Of a DNA stretch of 64,000 nucleotides, positions 12,232 through 21,859 are shown one piece after another. Position numbers and translations under genes: made by a program. The first letter of the stretch is position 1; each line of letters opens with the position of its first letter. The DNA is taken from NCBI GenBank assembly GCA_001725155.1, contig MEFP01000013.1:1-64000 (forward strand). The letters run 5' to 3'. The notes below the pieces were generated by a model. It did not search any database. It was not told the origin of the DNA and worked only from the letters and a program-made list of their open reading frames with translations. Source of the stretch: Lysobacteraceae bacterium SCN 69-320 (GTDB lineage Bacteria; Pseudomonadota; Gammaproteobacteria; Xanthomonadales; Rhodanobacteraceae).

Positions 12232-13145
12232 GTCCGACCGACGAATTCATCGCGCGCCAGTTGTATTTCCTGCAGCGCAGCGGCCTTGATCGTGCGCAGG
12301 CCCAGGCGCGTCTGCAGCAAGAGATGCCCGACAGCAGCGCCGTCATCGTCGCGGCAGGGCGCTCGGATCCCTTCTCCCGGCTGCTGCAGGAATCTGCCGA
12401 GGAATTCGGCCCGCACCTGGAAGCCGTCGAACAGGCCGCGCACGAGTTCCGCAGCGAGGCAGTCAACGCATTTCGACCGGTCTGGCGCTCATTGCTGGGG
12501 ACGGCGGTCTACGCCGCTGTGGTCACGGTGGTCGCGGCTGTACTGGTCGGCCTTTCGACCACGTTTACTGCTGTACACAGCGTCTACGAATCCTTCGGTG
12601 CGGACTTGCCGCGTTTCACCCAGGTGATCGTCGCGCCGCTGTACCGCAATCTGCTGATATGGACCATGGTCGCCGGAGTTGTCGCACTGCTGTGGGTACT
12701 GCGCAGCCTGCGCAGGGGCGCCAGCCTCGGCCAGCGCGGGGCCGGTTCGGTTTTTCTGCACCTGACCGTCCAACTGGGTCTGCGCGACTACTGGCTGGTG
12801 CTCCTGCTCGTGCTGATGCGCGCTGCCTGCCGTTCCGGCATGGCCGCCGATGCCGCACTGGATGCGGCGCAGCGCGCCGTGGCTCGCTGGACCGGCCTGG
12901 CGCGGCTCGTGGCCGGGCCCGTGACGGCGCTGCGCAAACCGCTGCTGACCGCCGCGCGGCTGGGTACGTTGGACGCCGAACTCGCGTTTTTGATCGAAGA
13001 ACGCTGGCAGACCATGCCTCAGCGCGCCGCAGCGCGGGCGGAATACTTCTCCCTGCTGGTCAATGTTCTCGTTGCCGCGGCGATAGGCACGCTCGTGATC
13101 GCCATCTATCTGCCCATATTCAAACTGGCCGCCATCGTCGGATAA
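12228..13145 (+). CDS. PilC/GspF-like inner-membrane platform protein (divergent)
   Basis: 305 residues from the ATG at 12228, which overlaps the upstream stop (ATGA). A charged N-terminus of about 85 residues precedes membrane helices near 88-112 and 148-170, another hydrophobic segment near 190-205 and a C-terminal helix ending in [11 protein letters not shown], the typical PilC/GspF ending. PilC-type proteins have two repeated F domains and about 400 residues; this one is shorter and divergent, so it may keep only part of the fold. Flanking pilin genes support a type IV pilus or type II-like assembly role, but no ATPase (PilB/GspE) gene is in the window. Confidence 0.6.
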   Translation: MSPTDEFIARQLYFLQRSGLDRAQAQARLQQEMPDSSAVIVAAGRSDPFSRLLQESAEEFGPHLEAVEQAAHEFRSEAVNAFRPVWRSLLGTAVYAAVVTVVAAVLVGLSTTFTAVHSVYESFGADLPRFTQVIVAPLYRNLLIWTMVAGVVALLWVLRSLRRGASLGQRGAGSVFLHLTVQLGLRDYWLVLLLVLMRAACRSGMAADAALDAAQRAVARWTGLARLVAGPVTALRKPLLTAARLGTLDAELAFLIEERWQTMPQRAAARAEYFSLLVNVLVAAAIGTLVIAIYLPIFKLAAIVG

Positions 13146-13149
13146 CGCC

Positions 13150-13641
13150 ATGAAGCCTACCAACCGCCCGCAGCAGGGCTTTACGCTGATCGAACTGATG
13201 GTTGTCGTGGCGATCATCGGCATTCTTGCCTCCATCGCCTTGCCCGCCTATCAGGACTACATCGTGCGTGCGCAGGTGACCGAGGCGATCACGCTGACCT
13301 CCGAACTCAAGGCGCGCATGCTGGAACACTACCGGGCGCGAGGTCGCTTCCCGACCGACAACGCCGACGGCGGCATGCCCAGGCCCGAACAGCTGCTGGG
13401 CAATTACGTCGATCGAATTGATGTGGAAAATGGCGCAATTCACGCGCGACTGGGCAACCGCATCAACAGTCATCTGGCCGGCAAGGTGCTCACCCTGCGG
13501 CCGATCGTGGTGAAGGGCAGCCCTCTGAGTCCCGTGTCATGGATTTGCGGTCGGGCGTCGCCGCCCGACGGCATGGAAGCCGTGGGCGAGGACAGAACCG
13601 ACCTCGACGATCGCGTCATTCCGACGGTCTGCCGCAAGTAA
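13150..13641 (+). CDS. Type IV pilin (PilA-like)
   Basis: 163-residue prepilin with short leader [10 protein letters not shown] and cleavage/methylation site before [25 protein letters not shown]; Glu5 of the mature protein is present. The prepilin peptidase PilD would cleave after Gly10. The globular domain ends in a disulphide region formed by Cys of SWICGRAS and the last Cys in TVCRK. It starts 4 bases after the PilC-like gene and is the last gene of the three-gene set. Whether it is the major pilin or a specialised one is unclear. Confidence 0.9.
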   Translation: MKPTNRPQQGFTLIELMVVVAIIGILASIALPAYQDYIVRAQVTEAITLTSELKARMLEHYRARGRFPTDNADGGMPRPEQLLGNYVDRIDVENGAIHARLGNRINSHLAGKVLTLRPIVVKGSPLSPVSWICGRASPPDGMEAVGEDRTDLDDRVIPTVCRK

Positions 13642-13828
13642 CACCCCCGATCCGCGTGCGGGACGGCCAGCAACTGGCGGCCGACCGATCCGGCTGGGCT
13701 GGCCCTGGGCAAAGCTGGCGCGACGGCCGTCCGCTTACGGACTGGCCGTTCGCCCTGGCAGTGCAGGGCGGCAGCGAAAGAAGGCGGAGCTGTTGCGAGC
13801 GCCCGCGGTGGGGGTGTTCGCCGAGCGT

Positions 13829-13845
13829 AGCAACATCGTGGTGCA
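13829..13845 (+). promoter_or_regulatory. NtrC-type binding site 1 upstream of glnA
   Basis: AGCAACATCGTGGTGCA matches 11 of the 13 fixed positions of the NtrC consensus TGCACC-N4-TGGTGCA, with a perfect right half. Its centre is 31 bases from that of the second site, about three helical turns, close to the spacing of the enhancer pair at enterobacterial glnA. Confidence 0.65.
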
Positions 13846-13859
13846 ATTCGCGCAGTTGC

Positions 13860-13876
13860 TGCACCAAACTGATGCA
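13860..13876 (+). promoter_or_regulatory. NtrC-type binding site 2 upstream of glnA
   Basis: TGCACCAAACTGATGCA matches 12 of the 13 fixed positions of TGCACC-N4-TGGTGCA, the single mismatch being in the right half. It lies about 98 bases upstream of the predicted transcription start at about 13966, a typical enhancer distance for NtrC. Confidence 0.75.
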
Positions 13877-13939
13877 AATCTGTTCGGCGAACTCGAGGGT
13901 GGAGCGCTCAATCCATTGATAAAAAAGGTTTTGCTGCGC

Positions 13940-13955
13940 TGGCACAGCACTTGCC
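13940..13955 (+). promoter_or_regulatory. Sigma-54 promoter of glnA
   Basis: TGGCAC (13940-13945), AGCAC, TTGCC (13951-13955): a perfect -24/-12 element with correct spacing. Transcription is expected to start near 13966. Because of this, the in-frame ATG at 13956 lies upstream of the transcript and cannot be the glnA start, which supports the ATG at 13995. Nitrogen limitation via phosphorylated NtrC should switch it on. Confidence 0.85.
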
Positions 13956-13994
13956 ATGGCAGGCTCATCTCCTACCCCACAGAGGTCGTACCCC

Positions 13995-15404
13995 ATGTCC
14001 GCCGATCAGGTTCTCCAGCTCATCAAGGATGAAGGCATCGAATTCGTCGACCTGCGTTTCGCCGACATGCGCGGTACGCAGCATCACGTGACCTTCCCGG
14101 CGCACGCGATCGACGCGGGCACCTTCGAAGACGGCAAGATGTTCGACGGTTCGTCGATCGCCGGCTGGAAGGGCATCAACGAGTCCGACATGGTGCTGCT
14201 GCCGGATGCGGATTCGGCCTTCGTCGATCCGTTCTACGCGCACAAGACCCTGGCCATCGCCTGCGACGTGCTCGAGCCCAGCACCATGCAGGCGTATTCG
14301 CGCTGCCCGCGCTCGATCGCCAAGCGCGGCGAAGCCTTCCTGAAGTCCACCGGCCTGGCCGACACGGCGTTCTTCGGTCCGGAGCCCGAGTTCTTCATCT
14401 TCGACTCGGTGCGCTGGCAGAACGACATGGGCAAGGTGTTCTACGAGATCGAATCGCAGGAAGCCGCCTGGAGCTCGAAGTACCGCTACGAGGAAGGCAA
14501 CTCGGGTCTGCGCCCGGGCGTGAAGGGCGGCTATTTCCCGCTGCCGCCGGTGGACTCGTTCCAGGACCTGCGCGCCGAGATGTGCATTGCGCTGGAAGCG
14601 CTGGGCCAGGTCGTCGAAGTGCACCATCACGAAGTGGCCAACGCCGGCCAGTGCGAGATCGGCACGCGCTTCAACACGCTGGTCAGGAAGGCCGACGAGC
14701 TCATGCAGCTCAAGTACGTGATCCGCAACGTCGCGCACAAGAACGGCAAGACCGTGACCTTCATGCCCAAGCCCATCGTCGGCGACAACGGCTCGGGCAT
14801 GCACGTGCACCAGTCGCTGTCCAAGGGCGGCCAGAACCTGTTCTCGGGCGATCTCTACGGCGGCCTGTCGCAGACCGCGCTGTACTACATCGGCGGCATC
14901 TTCAAGCACGCCCGCGCGATCAACGCGTTCACCAATTCCACGACGAACAGCTACAAGCGCCTGGTGCCGGGCTTCGAGGCGCCGGTCATGCTTGCCTATT
15001 CGGCGCGCAACCGCTCGGCCAGCTGCCGCATTCCGTTCGTGACCAATCCGAAGGGCCGCCGCATCGAGATCCGCTTCCCGGATCCGATGAACTCGGGCTA
15101 CCTCGCGTTCACTGCGCTGATGATGGCCGGCCTCGACGGCGTCCTGAACAAGATCGACCCGGGCGCGCCGATGGACAAGGATCTCTACGACCTGCCGCCG
15201 GAAGAGGAAAAGAACATCCCGACCGTCTGCCACAGCCTCGACCAGGCGCTCGACGCGCTGGACAAGGACCGCGACTTCCTCAAGGCCGGCGGCGTGTTCT
15301 CCGACGACTTCATCGACGCCTACATCGAGCTCAAGCTGCAGGAAGTGACCAAGTTCCGCGCTTCCACGCATCCGCTCGAATACCAGATGTATTACGCGAT
15401 CTGA
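13995..15404 (+). CDS. glnA: Glutamine synthetase, type I
   Basis: 469 residues, the usual length of dodecameric bacterial GSI, which makes glutamine from glutamate, ammonia and ATP. Visible signatures include the beta-grasp [11 protein letters not shown], the ATP-binding [16 protein letters not shown] and the adenylylation loop [10 protein letters not shown] with Tyr398, so GlnE-type adenylylation is expected. ATG 13995 is chosen because it follows AGAGG and lies downstream of the sigma-54 promoter. Nitrogen control is further indicated by the two NtrC-type sites. The glnK-amtB pair lies 1.2 kb downstream; no glnL or glnG (ntrB/ntrC) genes are in the window. Confidence 0.97.
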   Translation: MSADQVLQLIKDEGIEFVDLRFADMRGTQHHVTFPAHAIDAGTFEDGKMFDGSSIAGWKGINESDMVLLPDADSAFVDPFYAHKTLAIACDVLEPSTMQAYSRCPRSIAKRGEAFLKSTGLADTAFFGPEPEFFIFDSVRWQNDMGKVFYEIESQEAAWSSKYRYEEGNSGLRPGVKGGYFPLPPVDSFQDLRAEMCIALEALGQVVEVHHHEVANAGQCEIGTRFNTLVRKADELMQLKYVIRNVAHKNGKTVTFMPKPIVGDNGSGMHVHQSLSKGGQNLFSGDLYGGLSQTALYYIGGIFKHARAINAFTNSTTNSYKRLVPGFEAPVMLAYSARNRSASCRIPFVTNPKGRRIEIRFPDPMNSGYLAFTALMMAGLDGVLNKIDPGAPMDKDLYDLPPEEEKNIPTVCHSLDQALDALDKDRDFLKAGGVFSDDFIDAYIELKLQEVTKFRASTHPLEYQMYYAI

Positions 15405-15418
15405 CGCTTCGGGGCGTA

Positions 15419-15461
15419 AACCCATCCCCACCCGTACCCTCCCCTTGAAGGGGAGGGTTTT
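15419..15461 (+). repeat. MITE-like palindromic repeat, copy 1
   Basis: AACCCATCCCCACCCGTACC leads into the perfect hairpin ACCCTCCCCTT-G-AAGGGGAGGG. A near-identical copy lies in opposite orientation at 15543-15588, 81 bases away. Repeats with the core TACCCTCCCCTTGAAGGGG are scattered between genes in many GC-rich proteobacteria. It starts 15 bases after glnA and also serves as its terminator. Confidence 0.75.
15436..15461 (+). terminator. glnA terminator within the repeat
   Basis: ACCCTCCCC pairs with GGGGAGGGT across a short TTGAA loop and is followed by TTTT (15458-15461), a good intrinsic terminator 31 bases after the glnA stop. Confidence 0.75.
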
Positions 15462-15542
15462 AAGCGGGCTTTTCCGAGAGGGATTGGAAGCGCTCGTGAA
15501 AACTCGGCGAAGAACCGGCGGGTTTATCGACGCCGGCGAGGA

Positions 15543-15588
15543 TAAACCCTCCCCTTCAAGGGGAGGGTATGGGTGGGGATGGGGTTGC
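15543..15588 (-). repeat. MITE-like palindromic repeat, copy 2 (inverted)
   Basis: Reading the minus strand gives CAACCCCATCCCCACCCATACC and then the same hairpin core as copy 1. Both share 40 or so bases with few differences. The pair could fold into one long cruciform-like structure or represent the two ends of a roughly 170-base non-autonomous element; neither is proven. Confidence 0.75.
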
Positions 15589-15895
15589 TCTCGCTGCCCA
15601 TGAGGCAGGCGTCAGCTACAGATACAGAAATGCAATAGAAACAAAGAAACAAGTTAAAAAAAGAAAGCAACCGCGCACGACGCGCGGTGTTCGGGAAGGG
15701 TGGTATGCGGGCTTTCGCGAGGCCTCGCGTGCCGGCCGCGGGATGCGGCGAACGAGGTCCGTCGGCGCTGCGAGCCAGGCGTCGGCGGAACCGAGGGGCG
15801 GCACAGCCCCGGGTTACCCGGAGTGGAGCGGCAGGGACTGCCACCGCTGCGCGCAGGCGCGGCGGCAACCAACTCACCGAACGGGAATCATCGAC

Positions 15896-16997
<1,102 letters not shown>

Positions 16998-17007
16998 GGG
17001 GGATGCC

Positions 17008-18423
17008 ATGAAGCTACTTTTTACATTCTGCAAAAAAATGCCGGTGGCCGCCGCCGCCGCCGCGCTGCTGCTGTTCTCCGGCGAGCTGTTCGCCCAGGCC
17101 GCCGCACCCGTGCCGAACAAGGGCGACACGGCCTGGCTGCTGGTCTGCGCCGCGATCGTGATCTTCATGACCCTGCCGGGCCTGGGCCTGTTCTACGGCG
17201 GTCTCGTGCGCTCCCGGAACATGCTGTCGGTGCTGATGCAGTGCGTGCTCGTGTTCGCCCTGGTCGCGGTGCTGTGGACCCTGTACGGCTACAGCCTCGC
17301 GTTCACGCCGGGCAACGCGTTCTTCGGCGGCTGGGACCGGCTGTTCATGAAGGGCCTGACGCCCGAGGCGACCGCGGCGACCTTCTCCAAGGGCGTGGTC
17401 GTGCCGGAACTTGGCTATTTCGCGTTCCAGGCCGCGTTCGCCTGCATCACCTGCGCGCTGGTCGTCGGTGCATTCGCCGAGCGCATCCGCTTCTCGGCGG
17501 TGCTGGTATTCACGACGATCTGGTTCACCTTCGCCTACGTACCGATGGCGCACATGGTCTGGTTCTGGCCGGGCCCGGACGCGTTCACCGACCAGGCCGC
17601 GGCCGACGCGGCGACGGCGGCCTCGGGCTTCCTGTTCAAGCGCGGCGCGCTGGACTTCGCCGGCGGCACGGTGGTGCACATCAATGCGGCGGTCGCCGGT
17701 CTCGTCGGCGCCTGGCTGGTCGGCAAGCGCATCGGCTACGGCCACGAGGCGATCCGGCCGCACAACCTGCCGCTGACCATGACCGGCGCCTCGATACTCT
17801 GGGTCGGCTGGTTCGGCTTCAATGCAGGCTCGGCGCTCGAAGCGAACGGTTCGGCCGCGCTGGCGTTCGTGAACACCCTGATCGCGCCGTGCGCGGCCAT
17901 CCTGGCCTGGACCGCCGGCGAATGGATAGGCAAGGGCAAGCCGTCGATGCTCGGCGCGGCTTCGGGCGCGGTGGCCGGTCTCGTCGGCATCACGCCGGCT
18001 GCGGGCTTCGTCGGCCTCGGCGGCGCACTGGTCATCGGCTTCGCCGCGGGCCTGGCCTGTCTCTGGGGCGTCAGTGGCCTCAAGCGCCTGCTGCGCGCTG
18101 ACGACGCGCTGGACGTGTTCGGCGTGCACGGCGTCGGCGGCATCGTCGGCGCGCTGCTGACCGGCGTGTTCGCGGCACCTTCGCTCGGCGGCGTCGGCAT
18201 CTACGACTACGTCGCGAACAGGACCGCCGACGGCTATTCCATAGGCGGCCAGCTGCTGATCCAGGGCACCGGCGTCGTCGTGACCCTGATCTGGTCCGGC
18301 CTCGTCGCGTTCATCGCGTTCAAGCTCGCCAGCCTGCTGCCCGGCGGCCTGCGCGTGGCCGCCGACGAGGAGCGCGAGGGACTGGACATCACCTCGCACG
18401 GCGAGTCGGCCTACGACCGCTGA
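17008..18423 (+). CDS. amtB: Ammonium transporter AmtB
   Basis: 471 residues. A cleavable N-terminal segment (VAAAAAALLLFSGELFAQA) is followed by the 11-helix Amt fold starting at DTAWLLVCAAIVIFMTLPGLGLFYGGLVR. Family motifs include DFAGGTVVHINAAVAGLVG, with one pore histidine, and DVFGVHGVGGIVGALLTG, with the second. It passes ammonia across the inner membrane and is gated by GlnK, encoded 10 bases upstream. GAGGGGG (16997-17003) supplies the ribosome site. A hairpin follows the stop. Confidence 0.96.
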   Translation: MKLLFTFCKKMPVAAAAAALLLFSGELFAQAAAPVPNKGDTAWLLVCAAIVIFMTLPGLGLFYGGLVRSRNMLSVLMQCVLVFALVAVLWTLYGYSLAFTPGNAFFGGWDRLFMKGLTPEATAATFSKGVVVPELGYFAFQAAFACITCALVVGAFAERIRFSAVLVFTTIWFTFAYVPMAHMVWFWPGPDAFTDQAAADAATAASGFLFKRGALDFAGGTVVHINAAVAGLVGAWLVGKRIGYGHEAIRPHNLPLTMTGASILWVGWFGFNAGSALEANGSAALAFVNTLIAPCAAILAWTAGEWIGKGKPSMLGAASGAVAGLVGITPAAGFVGLGGALVIGFAAGLACLWGVSGLKRLLRADDALDVFGVHGVGGIVGALLTGVFAAPSLGGVGIYDYVANRTADGYSIGGQLLIQGTGVVVTLIWSGLVAFIAFKLASLLPGGLRVAADEEREGLDITSHGESAYDR

Positions 18424-18434
18424 AGCGGATCACG

Positions 18435-18462
18435 CCTGCGTCGCCGCGTGCGGCGGCGCAGG
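18435..18462 (+). terminator. Hairpin after amtB
   Basis: CCTGCGTCGCCGC (18435-18447) pairs with GCGGCGGCGCAGG (18450-18462), one G-U pair, with a two-base loop. There is no T-run. It lies between convergent amtB and the beta-propeller gene. Confidence 0.45.
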
Positions 18463-18522
18463 TGCGGCGGTGCGCATGTCTACGTGGCGATTGCGATTCT
18501 CATGCCGCTGCCTCAGTCGCGC

Positions 18523-19734
18523 TCAGCGCAGCGGCACGCGCCGCAGCATGATCGGCGACAGGCGCGCGCCGGCGCGCAGTGATTCCGCGTCGGCGTCCCA
18601 TTTCCAGATCTGGCTGTTGGCGATGTAGACGAAGCCGCCGGGGGTCACCGTGCCGGTCGTCGGCTCGTTCAGGTCGACGACGGCCGACTCCAGCGCCTCC
18701 ACGCGCTGGATCTCGCGGCCGTCAGTGGACAGGCGTGCGCGCAGCACGCGGCCCGCGCCGAAGCCGTTCTGCACGCCGATCAGGTAGCGGTCGGCCAGAT
18801 ACAGGCCGTCGATGCCGCCGGTGGCCGCGCCGTTCGGCGCCGCCAGCAGCTGGGCCTGGCCGGTGCCTGCGTCGATGCGGCTGATGCCGTTGTAGACCGC
18901 GACGTACACCGCATCATGCGCGTCGTCGCAGGCCATGCCGTTGGCTGCGATCGCATGGCCGGGCTCCGTCCAGAGGCTTAGCGACGTCTCTGCCGGACCG
19001 GCGCGGAACAGGCGACTCTGCTCGCTGTCGCTGACGAACAGACGGCCGTCGCGCATCAGGCACAGGTCGTTCAGGAAGGCCGCATCGGCCGCCGGCACGC
19101 GCGCAAGCTCGCGGCCGTCGGCCAGCGCGATGCGCACGACGAAAGGTTTGCCTGTGCCCGCGGCACGTGCGCGCGGCGTCGGATTGACCACGGCCAGCAG
19201 GGTCTCGCCGTCGCCGGCCACGCTCATGCCGAGCACCACGACCGGCTCCTCGACCGACCAGAGCAGGCTGACGCGGCCATGCCGGTCCACCGCATGAATG
19301 CGCGGCGCATTCATCGCGCCGACCAGGAAGCGGTCGCGCTTCGTGTCGTATGCCAGGCCCTCGGGCACGAGGCCGGCGACGTTGACCAGCAGCGCACGCT
19401 GGCCGCGCTCCCGGCGCTGCTGCTGGCGCTGCAGCTTGAGCTTGAGCGCGCGGAACTCGTCGCGATTCTGCAGGCCCGGGAAATCGCGCGGGTTCACGCC
19501 GAGATCCCAGCCGCGCTTGAGCAGCAGCGCCAGCCATTGCAGGGCGTCGTCGTCCAGACCGTCCTCGGCGCTGAACCGCGCCAGCATGTAGGCCAGATAG
19601 TGCGACTGCGGCTGCTCCGCGTAGCGCTGGGTCAGCGCGGCGATGGCCTCGGCATGGTCGGTCGCGGTCTGCGCCCGCAGCGGCACAACCGCCGCCAGCG
19701 CAATCAGCAACAGCAGACAGATTCTCGACGACAC
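18523..19734 (-). CDS. Secreted SMP-30/gluconolactonase-like beta-propeller protein
   Basis: 403 residues from a GTG at 19734, chosen because GGGAG lies at the right distance and a signal peptide follows (RICLLLLIALAAVVPLRAQ). An N-terminal helical TPR-like part (about 25-110; HYLAYMLARFSAEDGLDDDALQWL) precedes a six-bladed propeller with blades such as VPEGLAYDTKRDRFLVGAM, FLNDLCLMRDGRLFVSDSEQ and GGFVYIANSQIWKWD. The fold is that of SMP-30/gluconolactonase-type lactonases; the metal ligands cannot be assigned safely, so enzymatic activity is open. It is periplasmic or secreted and monocistronic, with no informative neighbour. Confidence 0.7.
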   Translation of the reverse strand: MSSRICLLLLIALAAVVPLRAQTATDHAEAIAALTQRYAEQPQSHYLAYMLARFSAEDGLDDDALQWLALLLKRGWDLGVNPRDFPGLQNRDEFRALKLKLQRQQQRRERGQRALLVNVAGLVPEGLAYDTKRDRFLVGAMNAPRIHAVDRHGRVSLLWSVEEPVVVLGMSVAGDGETLLAVVNPTPRARAAGTGKPFVVRIALADGRELARVPAADAAFLNDLCLMRDGRLFVSDSEQSRLFRAGPAETSLSLWTEPGHAIAANGMACDDAHDAVYVAVYNGISRIDAGTGQAQLLAAPNGAATGGIDGLYLADRYLIGVQNGFGAGRVLRARLSTDGREIQRVEALESAVVDLNEPTTGTVTPGGFVYIANSQIWKWDADAESLRAGARLSPIMLRRVPLR

Positions 19735-20491
19735 GCCTTGCTCCCTGTGACCGAAACCGTCGCGCACGCAGCGCAAAGCGACAACCTAGCCGCTGCGGCG
19801 GTGCCGGCTCAAGCCTCGGTGTTGCCGCGCTTGCGGCTCGCCGGTCCGCTGGCGGCCTGGTTTCGGGGCCTGGTCCCGGCCAAATACGGCCGAACGCTGA
19901 TCGCTGGAGGACCGCCTGCGCCCCCGGTGACGCCGGAACTGCGCCTGGCCAGATGGCGAGCGGAGCGGGCTCGCCGGCCCGCCTCCGGGCCGGTCGCGCA
20001 GACTGTGGACGCCGGTCCCCCTGCAATCAGCCATGCACGCCCGCAGACCGACGTCCGGCACACGGCCGACCTGTTTCGCGTGCGGGAACCGCGAAGGTCC
20101 CCGGCAAGACGCCGCGCGGCATGGCCTCTCATCGACTATGACGGCGCGATCTGGCAGCGGCACCGATCGCGGCAGTCCTTTCCGCAAGCCTGCAGCACTG
20201 CCTGTCGAACGCGGTATTTCAGGGCGCCGGCCCGCGGCTGCAGCGGTCTCTACAAACATGAATGGCCCGCGCGTGCGAATCCGCGGACCGCACGGCTGGC
20301 GTCAGCACCTGCGGGTTGGTACGCAGCATGCATGGAATTTCTGCAGCGAGCGCGTCGTTCATTTCTCACGAAGCAACAACGCCGCACTTGCCGCAACGCG
20401 CCGATTGCGCATAAGTTCCGCCTTCACAGCGGTTCGTGCCGACGCGGCGACAGCCTGCAACGGGGAGCGGACGGGCCGGACGGAGGGGAGC
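19735..20491. other. Long intergenic region before the methyltransferase operon
   Basis: This 757-base gap has only overlapping frames without family resemblance or ribosome sites. Two features may matter: a GC-rich hairpin around CGGCCCGCCTCCGGGCCGG (19974-19992) and a possible sigma-70-type promoter, TTGCCG (20388-20393), 16 bases, CATAAG (20410-20415), about 77 bases before the methyltransferase ATG. The promoter is a weak match. A divergent or unannotated small RNA cannot be excluded. Confidence 0.4.
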
Positions 20492-21289
20492 ATGGCGCAC
20501 GAGGGCAGTCTGGTCTGTGTGGGCCTGGGCATGACGCTGGGCTCGCACCTGAGTCCGCTCGCACGCAGCCATATCGAACAGGCCGACGTCGTGTTCGCCG
20601 GCGTATCCGACGGCATCGTCGAGCTCTGGCTGCAGGGCATGCACCCCGACGTGCGCAGCCTGCAGCCCTACTACCGCGAAGGCCTGTCGCGCCTGCGCAC
20701 CTACGAACAGATGGTCGAGGCCATCCTGACCGAAGTGCGCGCCGGCCGCAAAGTCGTCGGCGCGTTCTACGGCCATCCCGGCGTATTCGCACTGCCGCCG
20801 CATCGGGCGATCGCCCAGGCCCGCGCCGAAGGCTATGCCGCGCACATGGACCCGGGCATCTCGGCCGAGGACTGCCTCTACGCCGACCTCGCGATCGACC
20901 CGGGCCGCGTCGGCTGCCAGCACTACGAAGCCAGCCAGTTCATGTTCTACCGCCGCCGCGTCGACACCTCGGCTTACCTCGTGCTGTGGCAGGTCGGCAT
21001 CGCCGGCGACCAGTCCCTCGCGCGCTTCTCCACGCCGGCGGTCTACCGCGAAGTGCTCGTCGACGTCCTCGCCCGCGACTACCCGCGCGACCATCCGGCG
21101 ATCATCTACAAGGTCGCGACCCTGCCCATCCATACGCCGCGCATCGAACACACCACGATCGCCGGCCTCGTCGGCGCCGACATCGACCTGCACGCGACCG
21201 TCGTGCTGCCGCCGGCGCGCGAACTGGAGCCGGATGCGGAGGTCAGGGCGCGGCTGGATACGCTGGACGCGATGGTGGCCCATGCGTGA
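20492..21289 (+). CDS. Split-borosin-type peptide backbone alpha-N-methyltransferase (SonM-like)
   Basis: 265-residue member of the SAM-dependent tetrapyrrole-methylase fold. It opens with GSLVCVGLGMTLGSHLSPLA and has LRTYEQMVEAIL, FYGHPGVFALPPHRAI, DPGISAEDCLYADLAIDPG and EASQFMFYRRRVD, features I recall from the SonM/OphM borosin enzymes, not from CobA/CbiF. Those enzymes use SAM to methylate backbone amides of a precursor peptide (in trans for SonM). The Arg and Tyr of RxRTY correspond to catalytic residues in OphM. GGAGGGGAG (20482-20490) precedes the ATG. Its stop overlaps the GNAT start by 8 bases, and a precursor-like gene follows. A tetrapyrrole substrate is the alternative, but no cobalamin or haem genes are near. 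Confidence 0.82.
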   Translation: MAHEGSLVCVGLGMTLGSHLSPLARSHIEQADVVFAGVSDGIVELWLQGMHPDVRSLQPYYREGLSRLRTYEQMVEAILTEVRAGRKVVGAFYGHPGVFALPPHRAIAQARAEGYAAHMDPGISAEDCLYADLAIDPGRVGCQHYEASQFMFYRRRVDTSAYLVLWQVGIAGDQSLARFSTPAVYREVLVDVLARDYPRDHPAIIYKVATLPIHTPRIEHTTIAGLVGADIDLHATVVLPPARELEPDAEVRARLDTLDAMVAHA

Positions 21290-21824
21290 TCCCGATCTGA
21301 ACGCGATCGCCGCGGATTTCGCCTTCGACACGCCGCGCCTGCACGTGCGTCCGCTGCAGGACGAGGACGAGGCGTTCTACTGCGCGCTCTACACCGACGC
21401 GGACACGCAGCGGCATACCGGCGGCGCACTGGCGCCGGCCGCCGCGCGGCGCAGTTTCGCGGCCGCTCTCGCGGCGCCGCGGCGAACGCCGATGCAGCGC
21501 CTGTACCTGATGCTCTGCGAACGCCGCGAACGGAATGCAGTGGGCATGGTCGGGCTGAACGACATCGACGCCTCGGCGCGCCGCACCGAGATCGGCATTC
21601 TCATGAGTCCGCCGGCGCGCGGCGCCGGCTACGGGCGCGAAGGCTTCGGCGCGCTCGCCGAACAGATCTTTCATCGTCTGCCCATCGACGAAATCTATGT
21701 GCAGTACGCGACAGCGAACATCGGCGCGGATCGTCTCGCGACCGGCGTCGGCTTCCGCTACGCCGACCCGCCGGGACGCGTCTCCGGCGCCGATCAGCGG
21801 GTGGCCGTGATGTACCGTGGGTAA
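21282..21824 (+). CDS. GNAT-family N-acetyltransferase (RimJ/RimL-like)
   Basis: 180 residues. FDTPRLHVRPLQDEDEAFYCALYTD is the usual start of the Acetyltransf_3/RimJ-RimL group. The acetyl-CoA site is seen in IGILMSPPARGAGYGREGFGAL, with the R-G-x-G-Y-G pyrophosphate loop. It moves an acetyl group from acetyl-CoA to an amine, in this group often a protein or peptide N-terminus. It overlaps the methyltransferase gene by 8 bases (translational coupling) and precedes the precursor-like gene by 35 bases, so it may be a tailoring or self-resistance enzyme for the peptide (inference). Confidence 0.82.
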   Translation: MRDPDLNAIAADFAFDTPRLHVRPLQDEDEAFYCALYTDADTQRHTGGALAPAAARRSFAAALAAPRRTPMQRLYLMLCERRERNAVGMVGLNDIDASARRTEIGILMSPPARGAGYGREGFGALAEQIFHRLPIDEIYVQYATANIGADRLATGVGFRYADPPGRVSGADQRVAVMYRG

Positions 21825-21859
21825 GCGTTTCTCCAAAACCAACACAGTGAGGTAGAGCG

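Larger units (their letters stand above)
13642..13994 (+). other. Upstream regulatory region of glnA
   Basis: This 353-base gap holds no supported gene. It contains the glnA control region: two NtrC-type sites at 13829-13845 and 13860-13876 and a sigma-54 promoter at 13940-13955, described separately. The transcription start predicted from the sigma-54 site is about 13966, leaving a leader of about 29 bases with AGAGG before the ATG. Confidence 0.7.
15405..15895. other. Intergenic region between glnA and the torF-like gene
   Basis: This 491-base gap holds the glnA terminator, two inverted copies of a GC-rich repeat (15419-15461 and 15543-15588) and an AT-richer patch with A-runs near 15631-15670. 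No gene is supported; open frames through it are just extensions of the porin frame. No convincing NtrC or sigma-54 site was found for the downstream porin-glnK-amtB genes. Confidence 0.6.

Noticed and set aside
20492-21289. Uroporphyrinogen/precorrin methyltransferase of a cobalamin or haem pathway
   Set aside because: Same fold, but the motifs match the borosin enzymes better and no cobalamin or sirohaem genes are nearby; a GNAT and precursor-like gene follow.
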